Below, in pieces: positions 49,810 through 60,598 of a DNA stretch of 64,000 nt. How positions within the stretch are numbered: the stretch's first letter is position 1; each line of letters starts with the position of its first letter. Location of the stretch: contig JAPFFF010000009.1 in assembly GCA_039105265.1 (NCBI GenBank), forward strand, positions 62,001 through 126,000, read 5' to 3'. This stretch comes from Tritrichomonas musculus (Eukaryota; Parabasalia; Tritrichomonadida; Tritrichomonadidae). The notes beneath the pieces are model-generated. The model made no database searches, was not told where the DNA came from, and was given only the letters and a program-made list of their open reading frames with translations. The position numbers were made by a program, and so were the translations under genes.

Positions 49810-50880
49810 GTATACAAAAAATTGATAACATCATATAAGATCTCGAAATCCTATCGAAAAACATGGCCTTTTTTTATTTTATTTTCTAATAAATAAAAAA
49901 ATGAAGAAAATATAAAAAAACTAAAAACTTTTGTCGACTGATTCTTTTTCAAATTGATTTTTTCTAAAAAAAACATTTTTTTCTTATTACACAATTTATA
50001 TGATTTGAATTCAGCACTTTCATGCTATTATTAATTATGTTAAGAATCAGTAGGATCAATATTATACATGTGTTAAACTTTGATGAGGATTTTTTGTTGA
50101 TCAAAAATTTCAACTTTTTACTTTATTTTTTTTTTGTTGTTGTTTTTCAGTAATAAAATTAAAATTATATTTTTTTGATTATATATTTGTGTTGCAAATA
50201 TTATATACATGAAGATGGATCAATTTATAATTAAAAATGATTAATATTCAAGCTTTTTTTGCCTAAAATAAAATTGAATTGAAAAAGAGTTTCCATACCT
50301 TTTTTATGGCATTGTTGTTTTCTCATTTTTTTGCATATTTATTAATAATGATATTAATAAATTATATAAATACATATAATGTCAGTTATATTAATAAAAA
50401 TGATTATCATCAACATAATAAACTCAAATATTGATTATTTATCATATTATTTTATTTATTATTTATTAACATAATATTTATATCAAAAAAATCATAATTT
50501 ATATAGTAAATAAAAGAAAAATGCTGAAATAGAGTTTGTATTATGTTTTTCAAATTATTTGAGATATTCACAAATTTTCACAATTTTTCAAAGTATATTG
50601 AATATCTTCCTCTCCCAAAATCTCACAAAAAATTAGGTTTCTGAAAAATTGAAAAAAATAAATTTTACCCATATTTTTTATGAGATCTATATTTATGTGA
50701 ATCATTGATTTATTGATATAAAAAATATTATTTATACATTTAATAATTGATAAACAAATATTAAACAATAAAATATTAAAAATATAATCACATAATTGTA
50801 ATAATTGTATTTTTTAAATTCATTCAATTTTTTTCAGTCTTCACGAGTTAAACTTTTTAAGAACGGGACATCAAAAATCA
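49810..50880. other. A+T-rich intergenic region
   Basis: No gene or clear repeat. The bases just before the transporter start read CATCAAAAATCAATGAT, with TCA words near the ATG that may serve as a trichomonad-type initiator, although the match is weak. Confidence 0.5.
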
Positions 50881-52059
50881 ATGATAATAAATCGCGAATT
50901 CAAGTATATCATTCTTGTTCTTTTTCTTCCATTTCAATTTCAATTTCTTCATGATTTTTATTTGCGAGCGTATGAGAACGTTAAGTCACAATCAGACGAT
51001 TTCAATGTACCATTTTCAATAACAGAAACAGCGAACAGAATTTTTTTTGTTACAGGAACTGTTGCATCAGTTATTTCTGTTTTTGTCTACTACAAACTCA
51101 AAAAAAGACGTTTATTTATATCGATATGTTTTATATTTAATGCAATTGTGTGGCTTTTGTATTTTTTATTTGATGAAAAACGGTTTTGGATTGCCATAAT
51201 TCTTCGAGTATGCAATGGTATTTCAGTTGCATTTTTTCACAGCATATCGATCTCATATTTATTTACCTTTGTAAAAAACGGTTATGGCGGTTTTTTCGGT
51301 TATTTAATTCAAACGGTAATGTTTTTATCTCTTGTTATTGTATATTTGTTATTTTCATTTTTGGACTATAAAATGATTGCAGTCATATTTGCAGTGCAGG
51401 ACATTGTTTTGTCTGGCTTCATATTTGTTCTTCCAGAAGTTCAAGCACCAGCTAAGACGATAACAAATGATTATATATTTTCACGTCACAATGTGCACAA
51501 TTTGTTTGTCACTGTGATGCTGATGGTGTTCCAACAATTTTCAGGTATAAACATCGTTTTGAGAAAGATTCCGATGATGTTGGAAGGAATCGGTTTGAAC
51601 ATGAAGTCAACTTTACAGTATGTTTTTATGGACGCTGTTGGATTTCTGTCAAATTTCGTTGCATCGTTTGCAACGGTGCTGATCTCTAGAAAAATGATGT
51701 GGTGCTTTTCTTCTTTGGGACTTTGTGTAAGTCTCGTTTTGTTCGCTTCTACGTTGCTGTCTGATGACGTAGCTAATTGGATCGGCACACTTGGAGCTTT
51801 CTTGTTTTATATGTTTTACGGTTTCGGTATGGGTCCAATCGCGTGGTATTTCGGTGGTGAATTGTTTACTGATTCGTTGAGAATTGAGGCTGGTGCTGCA
51901 ACTTTCATTACAAATATGGTATTCACACTTGTTTATACTTATCTTGAAAAAGCTATTTTTAACAGATTCGATGAAATTGGATCTGTTATTTTATGTGCGG
52001 TGTTTGATTTTATTTCTATATTTTTTGGATTGATTTTCATTCCAACTCAAAAAAAATAA
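50881..52059 (+). CDS. MFS sugar-porter-like transporter
   Basis: A 392-residue polytopic membrane protein with about 11-12 hydrophobic segments. QQFSGIN (218-224) is the hallmark of helix 7 in the sugar porter family. GFGMGPIAWYFGGELF (314-329), with DSLR following, matches the helix 10 and loop region of glucose/hexose transporters (G-P-I-P-W..E.F...LR), and RVCNGISVAFF (109-119) corresponds to helix 4. LPEVQAP (184-190) stands where PESPR is usual after helix 6. The central loop is very short, so the protein is roughly 70-100 residues smaller than animal or yeast hexose carriers. A plasma-membrane role in sugar uptake is likely; the substrate cannot be told. The frame is open, with a TAAA overlapping the stop. 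A TA-flanked MITE begins 40 bp downstream. Confidence 0.9.
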   Translation: MIINREFKYIILVLFLPFQFQFLHDFYLRAYENVKSQSDDFNVPFSITETANRIFFVTGTVASVISVFVYYKLKKRRLFISICFIFNAIVWLLYFLFDEKRFWIAIILRVCNGISVAFFHSISISYLFTFVKNGYGGFFGYLIQTVMFLSLVIVYLLFSFLDYKMIAVIFAVQDIVLSGFIFVLPEVQAPAKTITNDYIFSRHNVHNLFVTVMLMVFQQFSGINIVLRKIPMMLEGIGLNMKSTLQYVFMDAVGFLSNFVASFATVLISRKMMWCFSSLGLCVSLVLFASTLLSDDVANWIGTLGAFLFYMFYGFGMGPIAWYFGGELFTDSLRIEAGAATFITNMVFTLVYTYLEKAIFNRFDEIGSVILCAVFDFISIFFGLIFIPTQKK

Positions 52060-52099
52060 AGATTATGGAATTGATAATATTATATAATGATATTATATA

Positions 52100-52466
52100 A
52101 GGGTGTACTCAACAATTGTGAAAAACAATTCAATGAGATTTCTCAAAAAAACAAAGTGTAATTTTCGATTAATAAAAATGTTTGATAATTATGAGTATGA
52201 TATGATTATTATTTACATAATCGTAAATTTAAAAATTTAAATTAAAAAAAAAATTACTTCGAAAAGTAATGAAATGTAAGCAAATAAAATCATTTAAATT
52301 TTGTTTAGTTTTCAGAAAATGAAAAAAAACTAAACGAAATTTGATCGTCAAGTCGAAAAAATGTCATTTTTGACCTGAACTTTTTCCGAAAAAGCCACCA
52401 TTGAATTTATTTTCTATGAGTTTTTTGGATTTTGAAAGATTTATATATTTTACAACAGTACACCCT
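52100..52466. mobile_element. 367-bp TA-flanked MITE, AGGGTGTACT ends
   Basis: The left end AGGGTGTACT is mirrored exactly by AGTACACCCT at the right, with TA on both sides (52098-52099, 52467-52468). TA duplication and the GGGTGT-type end fit a Tc1/mariner-derived MITE. There is no coding capacity. It sits between the transporter stop and a long poly-T run, in the probable 3' region of the transporter. Confidence 0.82.
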
Positions 52467-52480
52467 TAAATAATAAACTT

Positions 52481-52523
<43 letters not shown>
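52481..52523. repeat. Poly-T run of about 43 bases
   Basis: An uninterrupted homopolymer. Length is likely to vary and it is a probable weak point for sequencing and assembly. Confidence 0.9.
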
Positions 52524-52527
<4 letters not shown>

Positions 52528-52624
52528 ATTGTGATTTATTTATTTGCAGCAAATATATTTTATATTATAATATAAAAAATCATACATAATAAAATATTTA
52601 TTACAAACAACATAAAATCAATAA

Positions 52625-53443
52625 TCACCCATTGATTATATTTGCAAGAAGATCATCAATTCTCTTCTCAATTTCAATGTATTTTTGTTCAGTAATAACA
52701 AGAGGAATTGATTTTGAAGAATTCACAGAGAGAGAAAAAGAGGATACATCAATTGAGTTTCTCGATTTGTCAATATTCAAAATCACTTGATCATTCTTAT
52801 TTTTTATATTATTGCATGGTTCAGTTTTTGAAGAAAAATCTCCAACGGCCGTCTCCAGCGAGTTTTTTGAAAATACAGGCTGTGACTGTTCTCTTAAAGT
52901 ACTATTACTGTTTTCTTCAACAGATTTTGTTGCTTCCAAAAATGAACTTTTTGAATGATCAACGACGATTATTTCGCATTCAATTTTTGGTTTTTCTTTA
53001 CATTTTTCCAAACTTCTTGAAATTTTAATTGAATGCTTCTTTGCATGCTCGAAATTGATGTCATTTACGTTGAAGCTTCCGTATCGTGTAAAATCTATTC
53101 CGTCACTTTTTTCTATTCTGAAAGTAAATCTGAGTCTTTCCAAAAAGTGTCCTTTGTTCGTTTTTTTGACGCTGCTTTGAATTGTGAGCATTGTTTCAAA
53201 ATCGACTGAGTTTGTTTGATTTATTTGATGCTTGCTGGAATAGATGCTCTTTTGTCCGGACTTGATTTTGACAAATATTCGGTTTGATCTAGTCGGTATG
53301 TTTTTAATCGATAGGTTTTTGATGTAGATTTGCGCTTTTGGAGTAGTGTACAAAAGGGGTGATTTAAGACCGGGGGTCTTAAAACGCTTCGCTTCCCCCT
53401 TTCTCGGTTCTCCGCTCTTGACGAGCTTCGAACCGGACTCCAT
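52625..53443 (-). CDS. NT-C2-domain-like protein
   Basis: A 272-residue soluble protein. Residues about 36-160 read as an NT-C2 domain (the N-terminal C2 type of EEIG1/EHBP1): beta-rich start AQIYIKNLSIKNIP, the diagnostic stretch LRFTFRIEKSDG followed by FTRYGSFNVNDINF (104-131), then a strand KIECEIIVV (153-161). Members of this family are thought to tie membranes to the cytoskeleton or to Rab-type trafficking; calcium-binding loops are not evident here. The rest is a Ser/Asn-rich linker, then a short C-terminal helix (IEIEKRIDDLLANI) that may pair as a coiled coil. The first 32 residues are basic and come from an unusually G+C-rich 95-bp stretch. The start at 53443 is the only Met before the domain. 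Confidence 0.78.
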   Translation of the reverse strand: MESGSKLVKSGEPRKGEAKRFKTPGLKSPLLYTTPKAQIYIKNLSIKNIPTRSNRIFVKIKSGQKSIYSSKHQINQTNSVDFETMLTIQSSVKKTNKGHFLERLRFTFRIEKSDGIDFTRYGSFNVNDINFEHAKKHSIKISRSLEKCKEKPKIECEIIVVDHSKSSFLEATKSVEENSNSTLREQSQPVFSKNSLETAVGDFSSKTEPCNNIKNKNDQVILNIDKSRNSIDVSSFSLSVNSSKSIPLVITEQKYIEIEKRIDDLLANIING

Positions 53444-53445
53444 AA
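53350..53445. other. G+C-rich patch at the 5' end of the NT-C2 gene
   Basis: About 95 bp with far more G+C than anything around it, including the palindrome AAGACC-GGG-GGTCTT and CTTCGCTTC. It encodes residues 1-32 in frame. The word CTTCGCTTC also occurs in the G+C-rich loop at 15560-15575. It contains TTCGAACC, but no tRNA stems can be formed. Confidence 0.6.
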
Positions 53446-53539
53446 ATATAGGTCATTAATGCGGTCCATAACTGTCTTCAGTTTTTGATTTGTTATACGA
53501 GACCCTATATTGCGCATAAAAACCTTTATTTTCACATTA

Positions 53540-55030
53540 GAAGTATATGTTAGTAGTCAAAAAAGTGATATCTTTATGCCTGAAATGTGATATGAAAATG
53601 AAAATTTTCAATAGGTTTTTTATCGATCAAAGAATTATGATTTATAAATAGGCAAAATAGATTTAATATGATATAATAAGAAAAAGTTAAATAGAACTTG
53701 TTGAAAAATATAGTAGGGGAAAAAAGATAAATCAAAAAATATGAAATTTTATGAAAAAGTCAAACTTTTTGATAGAAAACAACTTTTTTCAATTCAAAAT
53801 TTTTTATCCAATTTCAATTAAATTTTATAAAATAAATTTATCATCATAATCTTTATATTTTCTCTTTTTATATTCTTTAATTTTGTTTTTTATATTTATA
53901 TTGAAAGTATTATATAGAAATATCGTATAAATATATTTTTTTAGTTAGGATAAAACATAAAACAAATAATAAATATTTTATAAAAAAGATGTTAAAAATT
54001 TATTTTAAAAATGTGTTTATATAAACGTATTAGAAATATATTGAAATTAAATTTTAAAATTAATAACATATATCATTAAGATGAAATATTTTTTTAAAAT
54101 AAAAGTTTTTTAAAAGAAAAAAAAACAAAGAAATTTTATAATTCATGTTAGAGTTTAAATGATTCCTAAAAGCATAATGGTTTGGTATATAATGCTGGAC
54201 ATTAAACTAAGAAAGCATATATGAACTCTGGTATATCATCAACACCAGAAATTATCAAATAGAAATCATTTTTTTAAAACAATTGAAATATCATAATAAT
54301 CAGATTTTTTCAAATGATACATCTATTTTTTAAATTTAAATTCTTTCCATTTTCCCAGATTAAAAAATATTGTTATCAAAAAGCTTTGATATGCTTTTAA
54401 ATCAACGTTATTATTAATATACCTTGAAAATTTATTAAATTATCTTTTAATTTGGTGTGTAAATCAGTAATATATTCATAAACAACCAAAAAATTCATTT
54501 TTAGATAAATCTTTTAAAAAGTTAGCCTGAAACCTTTCAAATTATATTCTAATCTCTGAAAAAAATTCTATTAAAGAAAAAATAATATTCTCAAAAATAA
54601 AATAAAACAATTCAATTAAATGGTCTGGTTCGGCTCAAATTTTTTTTTTAAATGCTTGTCTTTGAAATTTATTTTTTTGTGATTATCTTTTAATTCCTAC
54701 TATTATTTTGTTTGAAGCCAAAAAATCGTAAATGCTATTTTACTTATATTTTCCAAAAATACTAATAGCAAATAGAAATATTCTTTAAGTAAATAGAAAA
54801 AACATGTTTTGCAAAAAAATCAATATAATACTTAATAAAATAAGGCAATAATTAGAATATATGTTTTTATATTATTACAAAATGTATATAAATAAATATT
54901 ATTAATATATATATAATATAATTTAAGATAATTATATTTGGAACAAAAAAACGTTAATATTTGAGAAAGAGATTCCCCTTTTTTTGAAATAAAAATTTTA
55001 AAAAAATTTTATGAATTGATATGTGATATA
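53540..55030. other. A+T-rich spacer before the Polinton fossil
   Basis: No gene is seen. The left end of the Polinton should lie somewhere here or just beyond, but I could not identify a terminal inverted repeat because its partner would be outside the window. Confidence 0.5.
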
Positions 55031-55107
55031 AAATGTTATTCTCTCAAAATTTTATTTTTATTCTTTTAATTTTAATTTTTTATCCGCAATACAAAATAAC
55101 ACCAAAA

Positions 55108-55608
55108 ATGACTAAACAAGTTGCATACGTTTCTATTAATAAATTATGTGATAAATTAGAGGAATTTATTAAAGAGCATACAATTGACAGCTCCGCTGGC
55201 CTTGGCTTTGCCAATGATTTAAAAACAAATGCATATGAATATTATGTTTTATTCAGTAAAGATACAGTATATGAAGATAGATTTGATAGTAATTATGTAG
55301 TATTTAAACCAATATTGATATCATTATGGAAGAGGCAACAATTGAAATATAATGATTTATGCAAGCTGTTTGAATGTGAAAAATTATATATTAAAGCCAA
55401 ATCTAAAGGTGCACATTACAACATAAACACTAAAGAGAATCTACAAAATTTGGTCATTGAACGTGAACCAAAAAAGTTTACCAATAGAGATGGAAAAGAA
55501 ATAGTATACCATGATATTCGAAATTATGACACATACAGTTTGGTTAAAGAAATAGAATCCCGTTTAAAGACTAACTATCAGCAATTCATCAAAGAATGTG
55601 GCTTATAA
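55108..55608 (+). CDS. Polinton gene of unknown function
   Basis: About 166 residues from the Met at 55108. The 25 residues before it in the longer frame are a hydrophobic leader-like translation of A+T-rich DNA, so a start at 55033 with a membrane anchor cannot be excluded. The protein is Lys/Glu/Tyr-rich, without a motif I recognise. It directly precedes the next Polinton gene and shares its strand and composition, so it is assigned to the fossil by context only. Confidence 0.5.
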   Translation: MTKQVAYVSINKLCDKLEEFIKEHTIDSSAGLGFANDLKTNAYEYYVLFSKDTVYEDRFDSNYVVFKPILISLWKRQQLKYNDLCKLFECEKLYIKAKSKGAHYNINTKENLQNLVIEREPKKFTNRDGKEIVYHDIRNYDTYSLVKEIESRLKTNYQQFIKECGL

Positions 55609-55666
55609 TAGGTATATCCTCATAGGCATTTTCATGTGTAAAACCTTAATATTTTTTTGTATTCAA

Positions 55667-57670
55667 ATGAGTAAAACAAATGCTACACTCAAACCTGGTC
55701 ATGTAATGCAAGGCAATAATACTCAAAAATTATTAGGATACTGTAATAGACTCAATAATGAATTAGGGTTTAATATTAGCACTACTTCAGGAGGATATGT
55801 ACTTAGGGACAGTTCATATGCTAATCGTTTAATAGAACCTCTTAACGAATTTCAATTTGGTTTACATGAAGGGAATGGTGTTAATGATACTACCATGAAT
55901 AAATTCATTGAAAGGGTTCAAACTAATAATCCATATGATAGACCAATAGAATATTCTGATTTAAAAGATTTTAATGATTATCAGTTTAGTAAATGGGCTA
56001 GAACAAATAATGGTGTTTATAATGAACTCGCAACAAAAATTGATTCCCGAACGCTTGAAATATATAAAAAGGCGTATCCAAAAAATATTATAAATAATAT
56101 CATTAGAATACTCAATGAACATGATTTTGCATCAAATGATAATATTCACCATAAATATGTAAGGCGTATATATCAAGAAAGTCTGGACCATTTCGCAAAT
56201 AGAGTATATCCACAAAGTGAAGGTGCTTCTAGCGACAATAATATTATTCCCCCTTTACCTCCAGAAACTTCACATAGGGAGTCTCAAGAGTATTCTGGAT
56301 TTTTCTTTAGACTTGGAGCAGGAGAGAATTTTCCAGAATTGAATCCATTGAATGAATTAAGAAGAAGACCCCTTAATGAAACAACTCCAATTATAGATAA
56401 CACTAATATTAATAATAACAATAATACATTTTTATTTCAAAATCAAAAGGCACAAGAAGTAGATTTACAGAATTTAGTTAATTACTACTATTCTTTTGCT
56501 CAACAGCCTGTAGATATCAATAATATAGCGAACAATGTCCAAGAAATTCAAAGAATAGCGATTGAATCAATAAACCATTTACGACATCGACCAGGTAGGG
56601 TTGGTGGACCAAAACAAGGAATGAATGCATTATGGGATATCGTTCTAGACAATAAAAAAGACATCAAAAGAAGAAGAAAAGCAATGGCCTTTGCTGGGGC
56701 TCAAGATATTGTTAATAAACGAAATGCAGCAAATCCTAATAGTTAACCATGGTCTGTATCAGATGAAGATGTTAACGGGGATAATATTCCAGATATTATT
56801 ATTAAAAATGGTAGCAACAATCCAATATACATTAATGGATACACAACAGCAAAGTCAGATTGGCCTGCACGATTTCATTTCTATACAGATTATGATGCAG
56901 CTGCTAGAAAACAATATAGGAATGAACATGGCGGAAAATCAATCACTGTTCCAATATATCTCAAGGAGAAATTGAATTATAATTATAATAATGACCTCAA
57001 TGGAAATCCACATCATTTAGGTGAGATGACAGGCTATACAATGCCTGAAGCATGGAGAGAGTACAAGTTAGATGGGTACAGTTTTGTTAAGGAGAAGCGA
57101 AAGAACGCCTTTGCTAGATTCCGCGATTATGTTGTTAGTCATGTTGTTGAAGATGTTATTAACGCTCTTAGGACTCAAAACATATTAGATATCACTCCTA
57201 AATTCAAGGCAAGACTTTTTATGATGGCTACGTCAAAATTATAGAAACACTATATACTTAGTACAGTTGCTCGTAAACGTGGTTTCACTTCAGTAGAAAA
57301 TGAAGAGTTTAAGAAATGGTGTAAGAAGAGTGAAGGAAAACGAATAGTTGATGCAGAAGTTTCAAGCCTATTATTACATGTTCTTCATACTAATGGAAAT
57401 CATTGGACTGCTGAACAAAGAGCACAACTCAGAAATAAGATTTATAATGATTTCGGACACGCTATGGTAGAATCAGCTCAAGAAGTCAATGGACGTGAAA
57501 GGGAAAATTTGATGCACGACCAATATACTGGACAAGAAAGACAGGGCATGCAGTACACCCATCAAAATGATGAAGAAGGAGGTGAATGGCACGACGGTAT
57601 CACACAAGAATATAATCAAGAAAATAATGGTGAATGGAACTTAGAAGATGATGAGGCATTTTTAAACTAA
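55667..57670 (+). pseudogene. Degraded Polinton gene block, family not recognised
   Basis: A stretch of related composition and strand between two open Polinton genes, which codes for Asn/Gln/Ile-rich sequence (including GGPKQGMNALWDIVLD and a basic KKDIKRRRKA patch near the middle) but is no longer one reading frame. I count about three breaks. I do not recognise the family; by position it belongs to the capsid/packaging module. Treated as a fossil. Confidence 0.6.
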
Positions 57671-57711
57671 ACATAATGTGAGTCTTTTTTTGCATATCTA
57701 TTAATATGTAA

Positions 57712-58530
57712 ATGAATAACCTAAAAGATGTCAATTATTTAGTATCAGATACACTAAAACAAAATAAAGACAATTTATCAGGTGCATTAATAGAACCTAT
57801 TCACGAAGATATTCACGTTAAATATAATTCAGTAAATGTTATCGTAGGCAAACAAAATTCTGGTAAAACAGTTATTGCTCTACAAGAGATAATCAAAATA
57901 GGATTAATAAAAACACACCATTTATTAGTCTATATCACGAAGAATGGAGATGAAAATGATAGGAGCTGGCAAACATTGAAACATCTAATTAAAATGCCAT
58001 ATATTACAATCTCTGAGAAAAATGCAGTTGATTTTATGACAGAATTGATAGCTGCAAAAAATCTCTATTATCTTGTTAAAAGAGAACACTTAGAAGAAAG
58101 ATTAGATGATGGACAAAAAAATGATATGTTTAATGTTTTACATATAGATGAATTTAATAAAGAGTATCTTCACACATTAGTACTTTTTGATGATATCTCT
58201 AATAGCAAACTATTTTCATCAGAAGAATCATATTTTAGTCAACAACTTCGTAGATGTAGGCACACAAATATCACATACTTCTTGTTAATCCAAGGATGGA
58301 AAGGAATTAAGCCACATATCAAAAATGAGATAACAACTTTGTTTGTATTTCCATGTTTTAATCGTCAACAGTTGCATTATATATATTCACAATCAGCTAG
58401 TAATTTAGATTTTGAAGAATTTTATAATTTATATAGACAGCTTGCAGAAGAAAAAAATATTTATCCTGATTCACATTCATGCTTAATCGTTCAGGTATCA
58501 GAAGGGGGCAACACATCGCTTACTTTGTAA
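57712..58530 (+). CDS. Polinton genome-packaging ATPase
   Basis: A 272-residue P-loop protein with Walker A GKQNSGKT (46-53), Walker B LVLFDD (156-161) and a following sensor-like ITYFLLIQGW. This is the layout of the FtsK/HerA-type packaging ATPases of Polintons and related viruses, which drive DNA into the capsid. Length is typical. It lies on the same strand as the degraded block before it, and about 20 bp separate its stop from the mariner-like insertion. It is the clearest diagnostic gene of this fossil. Confidence 0.85.
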   Translation: MNNLKDVNYLVSDTLKQNKDNLSGALIEPIHEDIHVKYNSVNVIVGKQNSGKTVIALQEIIKIGLIKTHHLLVYITKNGDENDRSWQTLKHLIKMPYITISEKNAVDFMTELIAAKNLYYLVKREHLEERLDDGQKNDMFNVLHIDEFNKEYLHTLVLFDDISNSKLFSSEESYFSQQLRRCRHTNITYFLLIQGWKGIKPHIKNEITTLFVFPCFNRQQLHYIYSQSASNLDFEEFYNLYRQLAEEKNIYPDSHSCLIVQVSEGGNTSLTL

Positions 58531-58550
58531 GAGTCTGCATAGCAATTATA

Positions 58551-59805
58551 GGGTGTCCAAAAAAATTTGAGCATCTACATCTGTATAAAAGATATAAAGA
58601 TAGTTTTTGATTTATTAATAACTGTAATTAATATAATATATATGATATTAAAATTAAGCCAGAATCTTGTATATTAATTTGAATATGATTCATTTAACTT
58701 TGCATCTTTGAATATTGAATTTTTTGGGAAAACAATTAATTTTTTTTCATTAGGATTCATTTGATGGAGCAAACAAAACAAATTTAAAAATGTAAACATA
58801 TGTATTATATAAAACTTATGTGTAGATTAAATGAATTCATTTGTTGATTGATTTTTGATTAGAATTTTTTGTATTGTATTCAAAAAAAATTTGTATGAAT
58901 CATGGCAAAATATTTGCAATCTTGTTGACATGAATAATAAGTAACTGTAAATTCTTTTTATTAAATAATATTATTCATACAACAAATAAATTATATATAT
59001 ATAAATTGCATCTTTTTATTTTTCCAAAATAGTAATTATGTGCGAATTTTGAAATTTTTGACATTTTTGAACAAAATTGAATTTCGTTGACCTTCATGAA
59101 CAAAGAAATAATTGCATGAAGATATAATCTTTGGGATTTAAATTTCACATCTTACTAATTATAAATTCGGAATAGTTTCATTTTAATATTAAAATTTGAG
59201 CTGGAAAAATTGCAAAAAAATCTGATTTCATTTCACTTTTTGAGAGAAAACTAGCAAATATGAAAAAGTGAATAAAATCAAATTTTCACAATCCGCTATT
59301 CAACCCAAACAAAGCATATGCCTTTTTTTAATTCTTAATTATGCAACAAATAATTCCCTTTTTATGAAAATTGGCTATCTTTATGTCTCGTTGATTAATA
59401 GATCGATCATCAATTCATGAGTGATTCAATTCAGAAAAACATATAAGGATCTTTTCTTAACATTTTTATCATCAAGTGAACTTGAATATTTATTTATAAA
59501 ATAATAATATAATACAGTTAACTCCATTAATTATTATAATTTATATTGTTCAGCTCCATGGACATTCTAAATCTAAATATATCCAAAATATTTAAGTAGC
59601 CAATAAAAAATATAATAAATACGTTTATAATTTCTATACGTTTACTTTTTTAACTTAAATAACTGTTCATAATTATTGACACATTTAATATCTGGAAGAT
59701 TTTTTAATAGCACAATAAAAACAGCATTTGAACTTTATTTTAAAAAGAAAAAAAAAATATTTTCATTTATCACAAATAGAGATGCTCAAATTTTTTCGGA
59801 CACCC
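58551..59805. mobile_element. 1255-bp mariner-like element inserted in the Polinton
   Basis: The ends GGGTGTCCAAAAAAATTTG and its inverse form a 26-bp terminal repeat with one mismatch, continuing into AGCATCT. Each side is flanked by TA (58549-58550, 59806-59807). Length and ends fit Tc1/mariner. No transposase frame remains, so it is either a decayed or a non-autonomous copy. The interior is more A+T-rich than the Polinton around it. It lies between the ATPase gene and a minus-strand gene, and the 3' end of the latter reaches it. Confidence 0.88.
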
Positions 59806-59807
59806 TA

Positions 59808-60225
59808 TATTATCACAATGATCCGATTGAGGATTTACAGCAGAGCTGGGCCCAGTAAGACTGGTCAAAAAATGAATAATATTATTTATTGTTTCTTTTA
59901 TCTGTTTTATCTCTTGTTTCAATTCAGATATTTCACTGCTACGCAGGGCCTCACTTTGTGAGTCAATATTTTTTTGCTCAAGGACTTTGTCCCTGAGTGC
60001 TTTGCATTCTCCATTAATATTCTCTTCTTTAATCTTCTTTAACATTAAAACATTTTTTATTTTCGTTATGTGATATCCTTTTATGTAATACATTTTGTTT
60101 AATTTATGCGTTGTAAGTGAATCCATATCATTTTTATGCTTGTTATAATACAAATTAAATTCATCAACTGTATCAAACTCTTTAGTATACTTTGAGATAG
60201 GTTCAATTATTTTCACATCGTTCAT
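59808..60225 (-). CDS. Polinton coiled-coil protein abutting the insertion
   Basis: About 139 residues of Polinton sequence, read from the Met at 60225 toward the mariner-like element, which forms the downstream boundary. The first half is Lys/Tyr-rich (VDEFNLYYNKHKNDMDSL). The second half is a heptad-like coiled coil (SSEISELKQEIKQIKETINN). Family not recognised. Genes with such coils in Polintons may be structural, but this is only inferred from position between the ATPase and capsid genes. Confidence 0.5.
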
Positions 60226-60247
60226 TTACATTTGAAATAAATTTAAA

Positions 60248-60544
60248 TTACTTCAATAATGGTATATCAAATCTTCCTGGATTAAAATACTGGGCATTTA
60301 CTGGTGTATTGTTAGTTTGTCTGATACCCGCCCCATTAACACCTAAAGACTTATTGCCAGCAAATTTCCCTGCGTAGTTGCCTATTTTATTGATAACATT
60401 TCCTGCTGTCCCACCAATCGCGCCTCCAATAACTGGAGCTACTTTTGATACAATTTCTGCTCCTTTTTTAAGTACTGGTAATGCTTTTCCAATAATATTC
60501 TTTGCACCGCTAATCAAATTTTTAAACCAACTTCCAAATGCCAT
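60248..60544 (-). CDS. Small Gly/Ala-rich hydrophobic Polinton protein
   Basis: 98 residues from the Met at 60544; the longer frame to 60619 overlaps the capsid gene's start region. It opens MAFGSWFKNLISGAKNIIGK and continues with KVAPVIGGAIGGTAGNVINK, an amphipathic helix followed by a GxxxG-type hydrophobic stretch. Comparable small proteins in adenoviruses (pVI/pX type), virophages and Polintons act as membrane-active or core minor virion proteins; I infer the same class. It is divergent from the capsid gene with about 55 bp between the starts, so they may share a promoter region. Confidence 0.6.
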   Translation of the reverse strand: MAFGSWFKNLISGAKNIIGKALPVLKKGAEIVSKVAPVIGGAIGGTAGNVINKIGNYAGKFAGNKSLGVNGAGIRQTNNTPVNAQYFNPGRFDIPLLK

Positions 60545-60598
60545 TTCAATTCCAGTAAAATGTAAATTATGATAAACATTATTTTTATATTTAAACAA

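Noticed and set aside
50568-50768. 66-residue minus-strand frame before the transporter
   Set aside because: Asn/Ile/Phe-rich translation of A+T-rich DNA, no motif, and it lies in the transporter's probable promoter region.
53420-53440. Possible tRNA because of a TTCGAACC word
   Set aside because: No T-stem, anticodon arm or acceptor stem can be paired around it, and the stretch reads in frame with the NT-C2 gene.
59676-59961. Two overlapping plus-strand frames around the right end of the mariner-like insertion
   Set aside because: They cross the element boundary and oppose a better-supported minus-strand gene; read as chance frames.
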